Source: DASTGO01 sp035719045
GTDB taxonomy: Bacteria > Actinomycetota > Actinomycetes > Actinomycetales > Kineosporiaceae
Assembly (NCBI GenBank): GCA_035719045.1
Contig: DASTGO010000175.1
Location: 1-27,346 of the forward strand
Length of the DNA stretch: 27,346 bases
Reading direction: 5' to 3'
This document shows, piece by piece, positions 7,649 through 14,547 of the stretch. The number at the start of each line of letters is the position of its first letter. Position 1 is the first letter of the stretch. Position numbers and translations under genes: made by a program. The notes under the pieces were generated by a model. It searched no databases and was not told the DNA's origin. It saw only the letters and a program-made list of their open reading frames with translations.

Positions 7649-7737
7649 GCGCGGCCGGTCCGGTGCCGGGGTCCACCACCGGGACGGCCCCGGAGGTTGA
7701 CGGCGGCCTCGGGGCTGTGCGGGCGAGGCGTCCATGA
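7645..7737 (+). pseudogene. Remnant of an SDR dehydrogenase (probable 2-keto-3-deoxy-L-fuconate dehydrogenase)
   Basis: A 30-codon frame overlaps the hydrolase stop (ATGA) and the next gene start (ATGA). After a short leader (MSAAGPVP) it reads GSTTGTAPEVDGGLGAVRARRP. This is the characteristic C-terminal tail of classical short-chain dehydrogenases (S-x-T-G-x-x-x-x-VDGG), close to the GSTTGT-x-x-AVDGG ending of actinobacterial sugar-acid SDRs. All catalytic parts (GxxxGxG, NNAG, YxxxK) are absent. The simplest reading is an in-frame internal deletion of about 230 codons joining the first few codons to the last 22. In intact L-fucose operons an SDR oxidises 2-keto-3-deoxy-L-fuconate, the substrate step just before the FAH hydrolase, so the position makes sense. 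Confidence 0.65.
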
Positions 7738-8729
7738 GGCTGTCGCTGACCCGGTTGGGCCTGGGCGGAGCCCAGTTCGGCAACCTGTACCGCGAGATGT
7801 CCGACGAGGCCGCCGAGCAGACCTTCGCGACGGCGTGGGAGCGTGGCGTCCGCTACTACGACACCGCCCCGCACTACGGGCTCGGGTTGTCCGAGCGCAG
7901 GCTGGGCACCCTGCTGCGGCAGCGGCCGCGCGAGGAGTACGTGCTGTCCACCAAGGTCGGCCGGCTGCTGGTGCCGAACCCGGACTTCGCCGGACAGCAG
8001 GATGACGGGGGTTTCGCGGTCCCGGCCGACACCGTGCGGCAGTGGGACTTCAGCCGGGACGGGATCCGCCGTTCGATCGCCGACAGCCTCGACCGGCTCG
8101 GCCTGGACCGGATCGACATCGCCTACCTGCACGACCCGGAGGACCACTGGCGGCAGGCGCTGTCGGAGGGACTGCCCGCCCTGCTGGAACTGCGGGACGA
8201 GGGCGTGCTGCGGGCGGTCGGGGCCGGGATGAACTTCGCCGAGCACCTGACCGAGCTGGTCCGCGACCACGACGTCGACCTGGTGATGTGCGCCGGCCGG
8301 CACACCCTGCTGGAACAGGCGAACGAGCTGCTGGACACCGCCCACGACCGCGGCGTCGGCGTGGTCATCGCCGGGGTGTACAACTCGGGGCTGCTCGCCA
8401 AGGGGCGCCCGGCACCGGGTGCCCACTACAACTACGCGCCGGCGCCGCAGGCGGTGATCGACCGGGTGAACGCGCTGGCCGACGTCTGCGACCGGCACGG
8501 CGTGGAGCTGGCCGACGCCGCGCTGGCGTTCCCGCTGTGCCATCCCGCCGTGCTCTGCGTCGTCGTCGGGGCTGCCTCGGCGGGGCAGATCACCCAGGCC
8601 GCCGATCGGCTGGATCGCCAGCTCCCGCAGGCACTGTGGGCCGAGCTGGTCGACACCGGGCTGATCAACAGTGCGGGCCCTGCCGGCCGGGGCCCGCAAA
8701 TCCTTGATCTGGAACGGGAACCATCGTGA
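7734..8729 (+). CDS. Aldo/keto reductase, probable L-fucose dehydrogenase (D-threo-aldose 1-dehydrogenase type)
   Basis: The protein has 331 residues with an AKR barrel. The N-terminus LGLGGAQFGNLYREMSDEAAE and the segment RYYDTAPHYGLGLSERRLG are characteristic of L-fucose/D-threo-aldose 1-dehydrogenases. The AKR tetrad is visible as D43, Y48, K74 (STKVGR) and H133 (YLHDPEDHW). Family members oxidise L-fucose to L-fuconolactone with NAD(P)+, the entry step of the oxidative pathway. The ATG at 7734 overlaps the SDR remnant by 4 nt (ATGA), and its TGA overlaps the GTG of the dehydratase fragment (GTGA), so it was built into one coupled operon. The enzyme itself looks intact; the next enzymes of the pathway are damaged or absent here. 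Confidence 0.9.
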   Translation: MRLSLTRLGLGGAQFGNLYREMSDEAAEQTFATAWERGVRYYDTAPHYGLGLSERRLGTLLRQRPREEYVLSTKVGRLLVPNPDFAGQQDDGGFAVPADTVRQWDFSRDGIRRSIADSLDRLGLDRIDIAYLHDPEDHWRQALSEGLPALLELRDEGVLRAVGAGMNFAEHLTELVRDHDVDLVMCAGRHTLLEQANELLDTAHDRGVGVVIAGVYNSGLLAKGRPAPGAHYNYAPAPQAVIDRVNALADVCDRHGVELADAALAFPLCHPAVLCVVVGAASAGQITQAADRLDRQLPQALWAELVDTGLINSAGPAGRGPQILDLEREPS

Positions 8730-8905
8730 CCCGCATCGTCGCCGTCGACGTCCACGACGTGCGCTTGCCGATCTCGCTGTCGATGGACGGCCCGGACGCC
8801 ATGAACAGGGACGGTGACTACTCGGCGGTCCAGGTGGTCCGCTTCGCGGACCTCACCCTGTGGTCGTTATGCGCCTGTCGGCATCAGCTGCCCCGACTGC
8901 AGTGA
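8726..8905 (+). pseudogene. Truncated L-fuconate dehydratase (enolase superfamily), N-terminal fragment
   Basis: A GTG at 8726 overlaps the aldo/keto reductase stop (GTGA). The first 38-39 codons read as the L-fuconate dehydratase N-terminus: TRIVAVDVHDVRLP, then MDGPDAMNRDGDYSAVQVV, matching the family pattern D-V-H-D-V-R-x-P ... D-x-x-D-A-M-N-x-D-x-D-Y-S-A. From about codon 40 the reading changes to unrelated residues and stops at 8903-8905 (59 codons), against roughly 430 residues for the intact enzyme. None of the catalytic lysines or acidic metal ligands of the enolase fold are present. The break coincides with a 17-bp palindrome, GGTCCGC-TTC-GCGGACC (8836-8852), and rmlB begins 112 bp after the stop. 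The intact enzyme dehydrates L-fuconate to 2-keto-3-deoxy-L-fuconate. Confidence 0.8.
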
Positions 8906-9003
8906 TTCGGGGGGACTGCATCCTTCTGCCGGGTGGTGGGGGCGTGATCCGGTCGCCGTTCGCGACAAGTCCTGTTCGTGACCGGGCCTGGTGGCCGGAT
9001 GCG

Positions 9004-9009
9004 TAGGAT
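9004..9009 (+). promoter_or_regulatory. Probable -10 box of rmlB (leaderless)
   Basis: TAGGAT fits TANNNT and is followed by 8 nt and the ATG at 9018. No ribosome binding site of normal strength precedes the ATG. Confidence 0.5.
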
Positions 9010-9017
9010 GGCCGACC

Positions 9018-10013
9018 ATGAGGATGCTCGTCACTGGTGGAGCCGGCTTCATCGGCGCGAACTTCGTGCACCACACCATGCGCAACCACCCCGACTACGA
9101 GGTCTGCGTGCTGGATGCACTGACCTACGCGGGCAACCGCGAGAGCCTCGCGCCGGTGGCGGACGCCGTGAGGTTCGTGCACGGCGACATCTGCGACGCG
9201 GAACTCGTCGACCGTCTGGTGCGCGAGACCGACGTGGTGGTGCACTTCGCGGCCGAGTCGCACGTGGACAACTCCCTGCACGACCCCGAGCCGTTCCTGC
9301 GCACCAACATCCTCGGGACCTACACCATCCTGGAAGCCGTCCGCCGGCACGACAAGCGGCTGCACCACATCTCCACCGACGAGGTCTTCGGTGACCTGGC
9401 TCTCGACGCGGTCGAGAAGTTCACCGAGGAGACCCGCTACGACCCGTCCAGTCCCTACAGCGCCACCAAGGCCGGCTCCGACATGCTGGTCCGGGCCTGG
9501 GCCCGCTCGTTCGGGATCGCAGCGACGCTGTCCAACTGTGCGAACAACTACGGGCCCTACCAGCACGTGGAGAAGTTCATCCCCCGCCAGATCACCAATG
9601 TCCTCGTGGGGGAGCGACCCAAGCTCTACGGCGCGGGGGAGAACGTGCGTGAGTGGACCCACGTCGACGACCACAACGACGCGGTGCACCTGATCCTGTC
9701 CAAGGGTGAGGCGGGGCAGACGTATCTCATCGGCTCCGGGGATGAGCGCAACAACGCCGGCATCCTCAAGCTGATCCTGGAGTTGATGGGTCAGCCGAGC
9801 GACGCCTTCGACTTCGTCCCCGACCGGCCCGGCCACGATCTGCGGTATTCCAACGACTCCACCAAGATCCGCACGGAGCTGGGCTGGACGCCTCGCTACG
9901 GCGACTTCCAGGCCGGGCTCACCGCCACCATCGACTGGTATCGCGAGAACGGCTGGTGGTGGCAGCCGCAGAAGAAGGCCGCCGAGGCCCGCTACGCCAA
10001 GCTCGGTCGATAG
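9018..10013 (+). CDS. rmlB: dTDP-glucose 4,6-dehydratase
   Basis: This 331-residue extended SDR converts dTDP-glucose to dTDP-4-keto-6-deoxyglucose in dTDP-L-rhamnose synthesis, needed for cell-wall linkage sugars in many actinomycetes. The NAD-binding motif GGAGFIG is at 7-13. The active-site triplet T120-D121-E122 is in HISTDEVFGD, and Y147/K151 is in YSATK. Also typical are FAAESHVDNSL, NNYGPYQHVEKFIPR and REWTHVDDH. The ATG at 9018 is used because MRMLVTGGAGFIG is the family start and a TAGGAT box sits 8 nt upstream; an in-frame GTG at 8991 is less likely. rmlA, rmlC and rmlD are not in the window, so this is a stand-alone gene. A strong hairpin follows 16 nt after the stop. Confidence 0.95.
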   Translation: MRMLVTGGAGFIGANFVHHTMRNHPDYEVCVLDALTYAGNRESLAPVADAVRFVHGDICDAELVDRLVRETDVVVHFAAESHVDNSLHDPEPFLRTNILGTYTILEAVRRHDKRLHHISTDEVFGDLALDAVEKFTEETRYDPSSPYSATKAGSDMLVRAWARSFGIAATLSNCANNYGPYQHVEKFIPRQITNVLVGERPKLYGAGENVREWTHVDDHNDAVHLILSKGEAGQTYLIGSGDERNNAGILKLILELMGQPSDAFDFVPDRPGHDLRYSNDSTKIRTELGWTPRYGDFQAGLTATIDWYRENGWWWQPQKKAAEARYAKLGR

Positions 10014-10029
10014 CGTCACCCCGCACGCA

Positions 10030-10078
10030 GCGGCCCTCCGATTCCGCCCTGTCCAGGTGCGGAACGGGGGGCCGCTTT
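10030..10078 (+). terminator. Rho-independent-like terminator after rmlB
   Basis: A long hairpin pairs about 18 bases at 10030-10047 with about 17 at 10059-10075 (two small imperfections; loop about 11 nt), followed by TTT. It lies 16 nt after the rmlB stop. Confidence 0.75.
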
Positions 10079-10248
10079 CGCCATCGTCGCCCTGGCCGTA
10101 GGGGTCTGGTGAAGCCGACGCTCTTGACCGCCTGCTCGCTGATGCCGTCGACCAGGGCGACGGGCCGGGCGGGTTCACGGATGCGACTGCTGTCCGGGCG
10201 GGTGATGCGGCTGGCTTCCCCGACCACGTCTGCCTCGGAGGTGTCGCC

Positions 10249-12846
10249 ATGATCGAACGGTACGTGTTGGGTCTTCACGAGGTTGACCAGACGCAGGTAG
10301 CGGTCGTCGGCGGCAAGGGCGCGCACCTGGGCGGGCTGTTGCGGGTCGACGGCATCCGCGTGCCGGATGGCTTCTGCGTGACGGCGGACGCCTTCCGGCG
10401 GTTCCTGGCGGAGGCGCCGTCGATCGGCGATCGGCTGGATCAGCTGTCGCTCCTGAACCCTGGCGACCGGGAGGCGACCGGCACGCTCAGTGCGCAGATC
10501 CGCGGGATCATCGAGGGGAGCGTCATTCCCGATGATCTCGCGGCGGCGATCACCCGAGCTCTCGCCTCATACGGTGAGCACGCTGCCTACGCCGTGCGAT
10601 CCAGCGCGACGGCAGAGGACCTGCCGACAGCCTCCTTCGCCGGCCAGCAGGACACGTACCTGAACGTCGTGGGCCCGGCGGCGATCCTCCTGCACGTCCG
10701 ACGGTGCTGGGCCTCGCTGTTCAGCGAGCGGGCCGTGACCTACCGGCAGCGCAACGGCATCGACCACCGAACGGTGCACATGGCCGTGGTCGTGCAGCAG
10801 ATGGTCTTCCCGCAGGCGGCCGGCATCCTGTTCACGGCCGATCCCCTCACGTCGAACCGGAGGATCGCCTCCGTCGAGGCCACCTTCGGCCTGGCGGAGG
10901 CCCTGGTCTCCGGCCTGGTCAACGGGGACGTCTACAAGGTGCGCGACGGCGAGGTCGTCGCCAGGACGGTCGGTGCCAAGAAGTTCGCCGTCCACGCCTC
11001 GCCGGCGGGCGGGACGCAGGAACAGGTGATCGACCCGCAACTGCAGGCCCAGCCGGCGTTGACGGATGCGCAGGTCGTGCGGCTCGCGCAGCTCGGCCGC
11101 CGGATCGAAGCGCACTTCGGCAGTCCCCAGGACATCGAATGGTGTCTGGTCGGCGACGGCTTCCAGATCGTCCAGAGCCGGCCGATCACCACGCTGTTCC
11201 CCATCCCCGAGGCCGGTGACCGGGAGAACCACGTCTACGTCTCGGTCGGTCACGGGCAGATGATGACTGACGCCATGAAGCCTCTGGGTATCTCGATGTG
11301 GCAGCTGACGGCCATGGCCCCGATGCTCGAGGCGGGCGGACGGCTGTTCGTCGACGTCACCCGTCGCCTGGGCTCGCCCGCGAGCCGCGCCGGACTCCTG
11401 GACGTGATGGGGAGGGGCGATCCGCTGATCAGGGACGCACTGGAGACCGTCCTCGACCGAGGCGACTTCGTCCCGTCGCTCCCGGACGCGGGTCCCCCCG
11501 GGCCGCCGGCCGGCGGTGGATCCGCCCCGATCGAGACCGATCCCGCGATCGTCACCGAACTGGTCGAGCGCAGCCGGGCGTCCATCGCCGCCCTGCGGCG
11601 CGACATCGCGACGAAGACCGGACCGTCGCTGTTCGACTTCCTGCTGGAGGCCATCCAGGAGCACAAGCGGGTCCTCAGCGATCCGCTGAGCATGCAGGCG
11701 ATCATGGCCGGGATGGAGGCCACGTGGTGGCTGAACGACCAGCTGCGGGAATGGCTGGGCGAGAAGAACGCGGCGGACACGCTCACGCTGTCGGCCCCTG
11801 ACAACATCACGTCAGAGATGGGACTGGCGCTGCTCGACGTCGCGGACGTGATCCGCCCGCATCCGCAGGTGGTGGCGTTCCTGCAGGGCGTCGAGGACGA
11901 GGGCTTCCTGGACGAGCTGCCGAAGGTTGCGGGCGGAGCCGAGGCGCGTGACGCCATCGAGGCCTACCTCGACCGGTACGGCATGCGCTGCGTCGGCGAG
12001 ATCGACATCACCAGGCCGCGCTGGAGTGAACGCCCCACCACGCTCGTGCCCCTGATTCTGGACAACATCAAGCTCTTCGAGCCGGGCGCTGCCGCGCGGC
12101 GCTTCGAGCACGGGCGGCAGGCGGCGCAGCGGAAGGAACAGGAGGTGCTGTCACGCTTGCGGGCCCTGCCGGACGGAGAGCAGAAGGCCGACGAGACCAA
12201 GCGGATGATCGACCGGGTTCGGACCTTCATCGGGTACCGGGAATACCCGAAGTACGGCATCGTCAGCCGCTACTTCGTCTACAAGCAGGCACTGCTGGCG
12301 GAGGCCGAGCGCCTCGTGCAGGCCGGCGTTCTTCCTGAGAAGGAGGACATCTTCTTCCTCACGTTCGCCGAGCTCCACGACGTCGTGCGCACCCACCAGG
12401 CGGATGGGCGGCTCATCCAGCAGCGCAGGGAGGCATTCCGGTCGTACCAGGGGCTCACGCCACCACGGGTGCTCACCTCGGACGGCGAGGCCGTCGCCGG
12501 TGCGTACCGGCGCGACGACGTGCCGGCCGGTGCCCTGCTCGGCCTACCGGTCTCCGCCGGGACCGTCGAGGGCAGGGCCCGCGTGATCCTCGACATGGCG
12601 CAGGCAGATCTCGAAGCGGGCGACATCCTGGTCACGCCCTACACGGACCCCAGTTGGTCGCCGCTGTTCGTCGCGATCACCGGTCTGGTGACGGAGGTGG
12701 GCGGCCTGATGACCCACGGCGCAGTGATCGCCCGGGAGTACGGCTTGCCGGCCGTTGTGGGCGTGGAACGGGCCACCCGGCTGATCCGGGACGGCCAACG
12801 GATCCGCGTGCACGGAACGGATGGCTACGTCGAGGTCCTGCCGTGA
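10249..12846 (+). CDS. rph: Rifampin phosphotransferase (PEP synthase-like)
   Basis: The 865-residue length matches rifampin phosphotransferases (about 860-870). The order is an ATP-grasp/pyruvate-phosphate-dikinase N domain (about 15-320; VGGKGAHLGGL, AVRSSATAEDLPTASFAGQQ, QSRPITTL), a rifampin-binding middle domain (about 330-750; GHGQMMTDAMKPLGISMWQL) and a C-terminal swivelling phosphohistidine domain (about 775-865). The transfer histidine is H823 in TEVGGLMTHGAVIAREYGLP. Such enzymes use ATP to phosphorylate the ansa-chain hydroxyl of rifamycins, yielding AMP and Pi, and inactivate the antibiotic; they are common in environmental actinomycetes. The middle-domain motif separates it from true PEP synthase. 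The ATG at 10249 has GGAGGT six nt upstream. I found no convincing rifamycin-associated palindrome in the 235 bp upstream. Confidence 0.93.
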   Translation: MIERYVLGLHEVDQTQVAVVGGKGAHLGGLLRVDGIRVPDGFCVTADAFRRFLAEAPSIGDRLDQLSLLNPGDREATGTLSAQIRGIIEGSVIPDDLAAAITRALASYGEHAAYAVRSSATAEDLPTASFAGQQDTYLNVVGPAAILLHVRRCWASLFSERAVTYRQRNGIDHRTVHMAVVVQQMVFPQAAGILFTADPLTSNRRIASVEATFGLAEALVSGLVNGDVYKVRDGEVVARTVGAKKFAVHASPAGGTQEQVIDPQLQAQPALTDAQVVRLAQLGRRIEAHFGSPQDIEWCLVGDGFQIVQSRPITTLFPIPEAGDRENHVYVSVGHGQMMTDAMKPLGISMWQLTAMAPMLEAGGRLFVDVTRRLGSPASRAGLLDVMGRGDPLIRDALETVLDRGDFVPSLPDAGPPGPPAGGGSAPIETDPAIVTELVERSRASIAALRRDIATKTGPSLFDFLLEAIQEHKRVLSDPLSMQAIMAGMEATWWLNDQLREWLGEKNAADTLTLSAPDNITSEMGLALLDVADVIRPHPQVVAFLQGVEDEGFLDELPKVAGGAEARDAIEAYLDRYGMRCVGEIDITRPRWSERPTTLVPLILDNIKLFEPGAAARRFEHGRQAAQRKEQEVLSRLRALPDGEQKADETKRMIDRVRTFIGYREYPKYGIVSRYFVYKQALLAEAERLVQAGVLPEKEDIFFLTFAELHDVVRTHQADGRLIQQRREAFRSYQGLTPPRVLTSDGEAVAGAYRRDDVPAGALLGLPVSAGTVEGRARVILDMAQADLEAGDILVTPYTDPSWSPLFVAITGLVTEVGGLMTHGAVIAREYGLPAVVGVERATRLIRDGQRIRVHGTDGYVEVLP

Positions 12847-12916
12847 CTGGCCACACCTCCGCCGCGCAGCATCGCCAGGAGATGGCTGAGATGTTCCGCC
12901 CCACCCCCGAGAGGGG

Positions 12917-13378
12917 TCAGGCCCCGACCCCGATCTCGACCTCGACCGGTGCGACGGCTTCGATCGGCTGCTCCGCGGCGGCGGTGACCCGTTCGCGCAG
13001 CGCGACGAAGAAGAGCGCGAAACCGGCGGCCAGGCCGATGTGCCCGAGACCGGCGATCCCGGAGATGGCGGGTCCGGCTTCCTTGCCCAGCACGGTGATC
13101 GTGCCGTGGACCAGGAACATCAACGAGGCCAGTCCGAGGCCGACCTGGTAGACGACGAAGAACCGGTTGAACCATGGGCTCGCCGTCAGCGAGAACGACT
13201 TCTCCAGCACCAGGACCACGAGGAAGAACAAGGTGCCCAGGGCGAGCAGGTGGACGTGCGCGAACGCCAACTGCGTCCGTCCGGTGAATGACTGCGCCTT
13301 GGTGAGTTCCCGGTAGTAGACGCCGGCGGCAAGGCCGAGCGCCGCGTAGACGGCCGCCGCATTGTAGATCTTGCGCAC
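12917..13378 (-). CDS. DUF2871 family membrane protein
   Basis: The 153-residue protein begins MRKIYNAAAVYAALGLAAGVYYRELTK and continues AFAHVHLLALGTLFFLVVLVLEK, the pattern of the DUF2871 family. Four membrane segments are predicted by eye at about 7-24, 38-58, 70-95 and 104-127, followed by an acidic tail ending EVEIGVGA. Histidines in AHVHLLALG and VHGTITVL within membrane segments could bind a cofactor, but no function is established. The GTG start at 13378 is preceded by a G-rich stretch (GATGGGGG). It is convergent with the rifampin phosphotransferase gene, 70 bp apart, so the two are probably unrelated. Confidence 0.85.
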   Translation of the reverse strand: MRKIYNAAAVYAALGLAAGVYYRELTKAQSFTGRTQLAFAHVHLLALGTLFFLVVLVLEKSFSLTASPWFNRFFVVYQVGLGLASLMFLVHGTITVLGKEAGPAISGIAGLGHIGLAAGFALFFVALRERVTAAAEQPIEAVAPVEVEIGVGA

Positions 13379-13624
13379 CAGGGACCCCCATCCCGTTGAT
13401 CAGTTGACGATTCGCGGGGGGACGGTACTCCTGTGGCGGTACGGCCTGTGCGGCGTTGGTCCCTGGCGCGGGCCCGGGACAGGTGCCTCGCCGCCGCCTG
13501 CGTGCGGGGCCGGTCGTTCCCGGATCCGGTGCCTTCTGGACGGGTTCTCCACCCGGGCAGGCCGACCCGGAAGGTGTTGTGCCCGCTGTGCACCAACTGC
13601 ACCCGGTATGGGGTGTGGGGCAGG

Positions 13625-14041
13625 TCAGCCGTCGGTGCGGCGGACGTCCTCGGCGAACTCCCCGGCCAGCAGTCGCGGCCTGCGCCGCCACCACCACGGG
13701 GCATTGGTGACGTGGAAGAACCGTCCGAGCAGGGCGCCGTCGTCGTCCTCGGTGCTCTCCCGGAAGGCCTCGTCGAGTCCGGCGAGCTCCGCCTCCCGGG
13801 CTGCCCGGACGCCATCGCTCACCATCGGCCAGGCCGCCTCGAGCCAGTCCCGTGCGGTCAGGGCATGGCTGTACTCCTCGACGGTGTCCTTGTAGCCGGT
13901 GCCGAGTTCGCGGCTCAACGCTCCCCAGGTCTCGAAGGCTCCGTCGAGGGTCAGCCGGGACGCCCAGCCCCCGCGCCGCAGTGCCGCCTCCGCCCGGTCG
14001 ATGGACGTCCGGTCCTCCGCCGTGAGCTGAACGTGATCCAC
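13625..14041 (-). CDS. Hypothetical protein (138 aa)
   Basis: From the GTG at 14041 the product is soluble and acidic, with predicted helices throughout: HVQLTAEDRTSIDRAEAALRRGGW, SRELGTGYKDTVEEYSHALTARDWLEAAWPM, then a Trp/Arg-rich C-terminal part (HVTNAPWWWRRRPRLLAGEFAEDV). The frame stays open far upstream to 14263, but that part has low-complexity Gly/Arg and sits on tandem repeats, so a start near 14041 is more likely. I do not recognise the family; no catalytic motif or membrane segment is visible. It is separated from its neighbours by 246 and 506 bp and probably forms its own transcription unit. Confidence 0.6.
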   Translation of the reverse strand: MDHVQLTAEDRTSIDRAEAALRRGGWASRLTLDGAFETWGALSRELGTGYKDTVEEYSHALTARDWLEAAWPMVSDGVRAAREAELAGLDEAFRESTEDDDGALLGRFFHVTNAPWWWRRRPRLLAGEFAEDVRRTDG

Positions 14042-14117
14042 GCCCCAGAGGATTGCACGGTCGCGGGCCGTTCGGACATGCCCTCCCGTTCCGCCTCCGG
14101 ATCCGGGCCAGGTGGTG

Positions 14118-14159
14118 CCTCGGTACCCAGACACCTCGGAACCCAGACACCTCGGTTCC
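14118..14159. repeat. 16-bp tandem repeat, about 2.6 copies
   Basis: CCTCGGTACCCAGACA (14118-14133) is followed by CCTCGGAACCCAGACA (14134-14149) and a partial third copy CCTCGGTTCC (14150-14159). The two full copies differ at one base. Confidence 0.85.
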
Positions 14160-14212
14160 ACGGCGGATCTTCCCGCCTGCCTCGTCCGACGGCCGGCCGC
14201 CCCCCGACAGGA

Positions 14213-14249
14213 GCCCGGCCTGCCACGGGGGGAGCAGGCCGGGCCCTTT
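14213..14249 (+). terminator. Orphan terminator-like hairpin
   Basis: GCCCGGCCTGC (14213-14223) pairs perfectly with GCAGGCCGGGC (14234-14244) around a 10-nt G-rich loop, followed by CCTTT. It would terminate plus-strand transcription, yet no plus-strand gene precedes it; it may block read-through into the antiporter gene or belong to an unseen small RNA. Confidence 0.5.
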
Positions 14250-14320
14250 GCCGGGCGAACCACGGGGTTGCTCGCCCACGCTTCCGGTACCCGCAGGTCA
14301 CGAAGGCATGCGTCCGCAGC

Positions 14321-14344
14321 GGGTCCGGGTCCGGGTCCGGGTCC
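14321..14344. repeat. (GGGTCC)4 hexanucleotide repeat
   Basis: Four perfect head-to-tail copies of GGGTCC, followed by degenerate GTCCGGCG-like variants to about 14390. It lies 200 bp upstream of the antiporter start. Confidence 0.85.
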
Positions 14345-14547
14345 GGCGGTGTCCGGCGTCCGGCGGTCGGCGTCCGGGGTCGGGCCCGGTCACACAGGCC
14401 GGCGGGCCGGCGAGGGGCAGAATCGGGGCGTGGACGAGGCGGCCGCCTCGACGACCCCTGCGTGCCCAGCGTGCCCGCGTGCTCGGGAGCCGCCCGGCGG
14501 CGGCCTCCGGCGTCGTGCCGATGGTCAAGGGCGAGGGAGGGGTACGG

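Larger units (their letters stand above)
14042..14547. other. 506-bp non-coding stretch with repeats and a hairpin
   Basis: No convincing gene is present between the hypothetical gene and the antiporter gene, which diverge. The stretch holds a 16-bp tandem repeat (14118-14159), a terminator-like hairpin (14213-14249) and a hexanucleotide repeat (14321-14344). Open frames crossing it on both strands are Gly/Pro/Arg-rich and look like GC-driven antisense frames. Confidence 0.6.

Noticed and set aside
10014..10248. Rifamycin-associated element before rph
   Set aside because: Looked for a long inverted repeat between rmlB and rph; the only strong one is the rmlB terminator.
8853..10250. 465-codon minus-strand open frame across rmlB
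   Set aside because: Antisense to rmlB, which has complete catalytic motifs; the frame has none.
10249..12846. Phosphoenolpyruvate synthase
   Set aside because: The middle domain has the GHGQMMTDAMKPLG signature of rifampin phosphotransferases and the PEP-synthase C-terminal PEP-binding barrel is missing.
14118..14159. CRISPR-like repeat array
   Set aside because: The copies are 16 bp and directly adjacent with no spacers; no cas gene is in the window.
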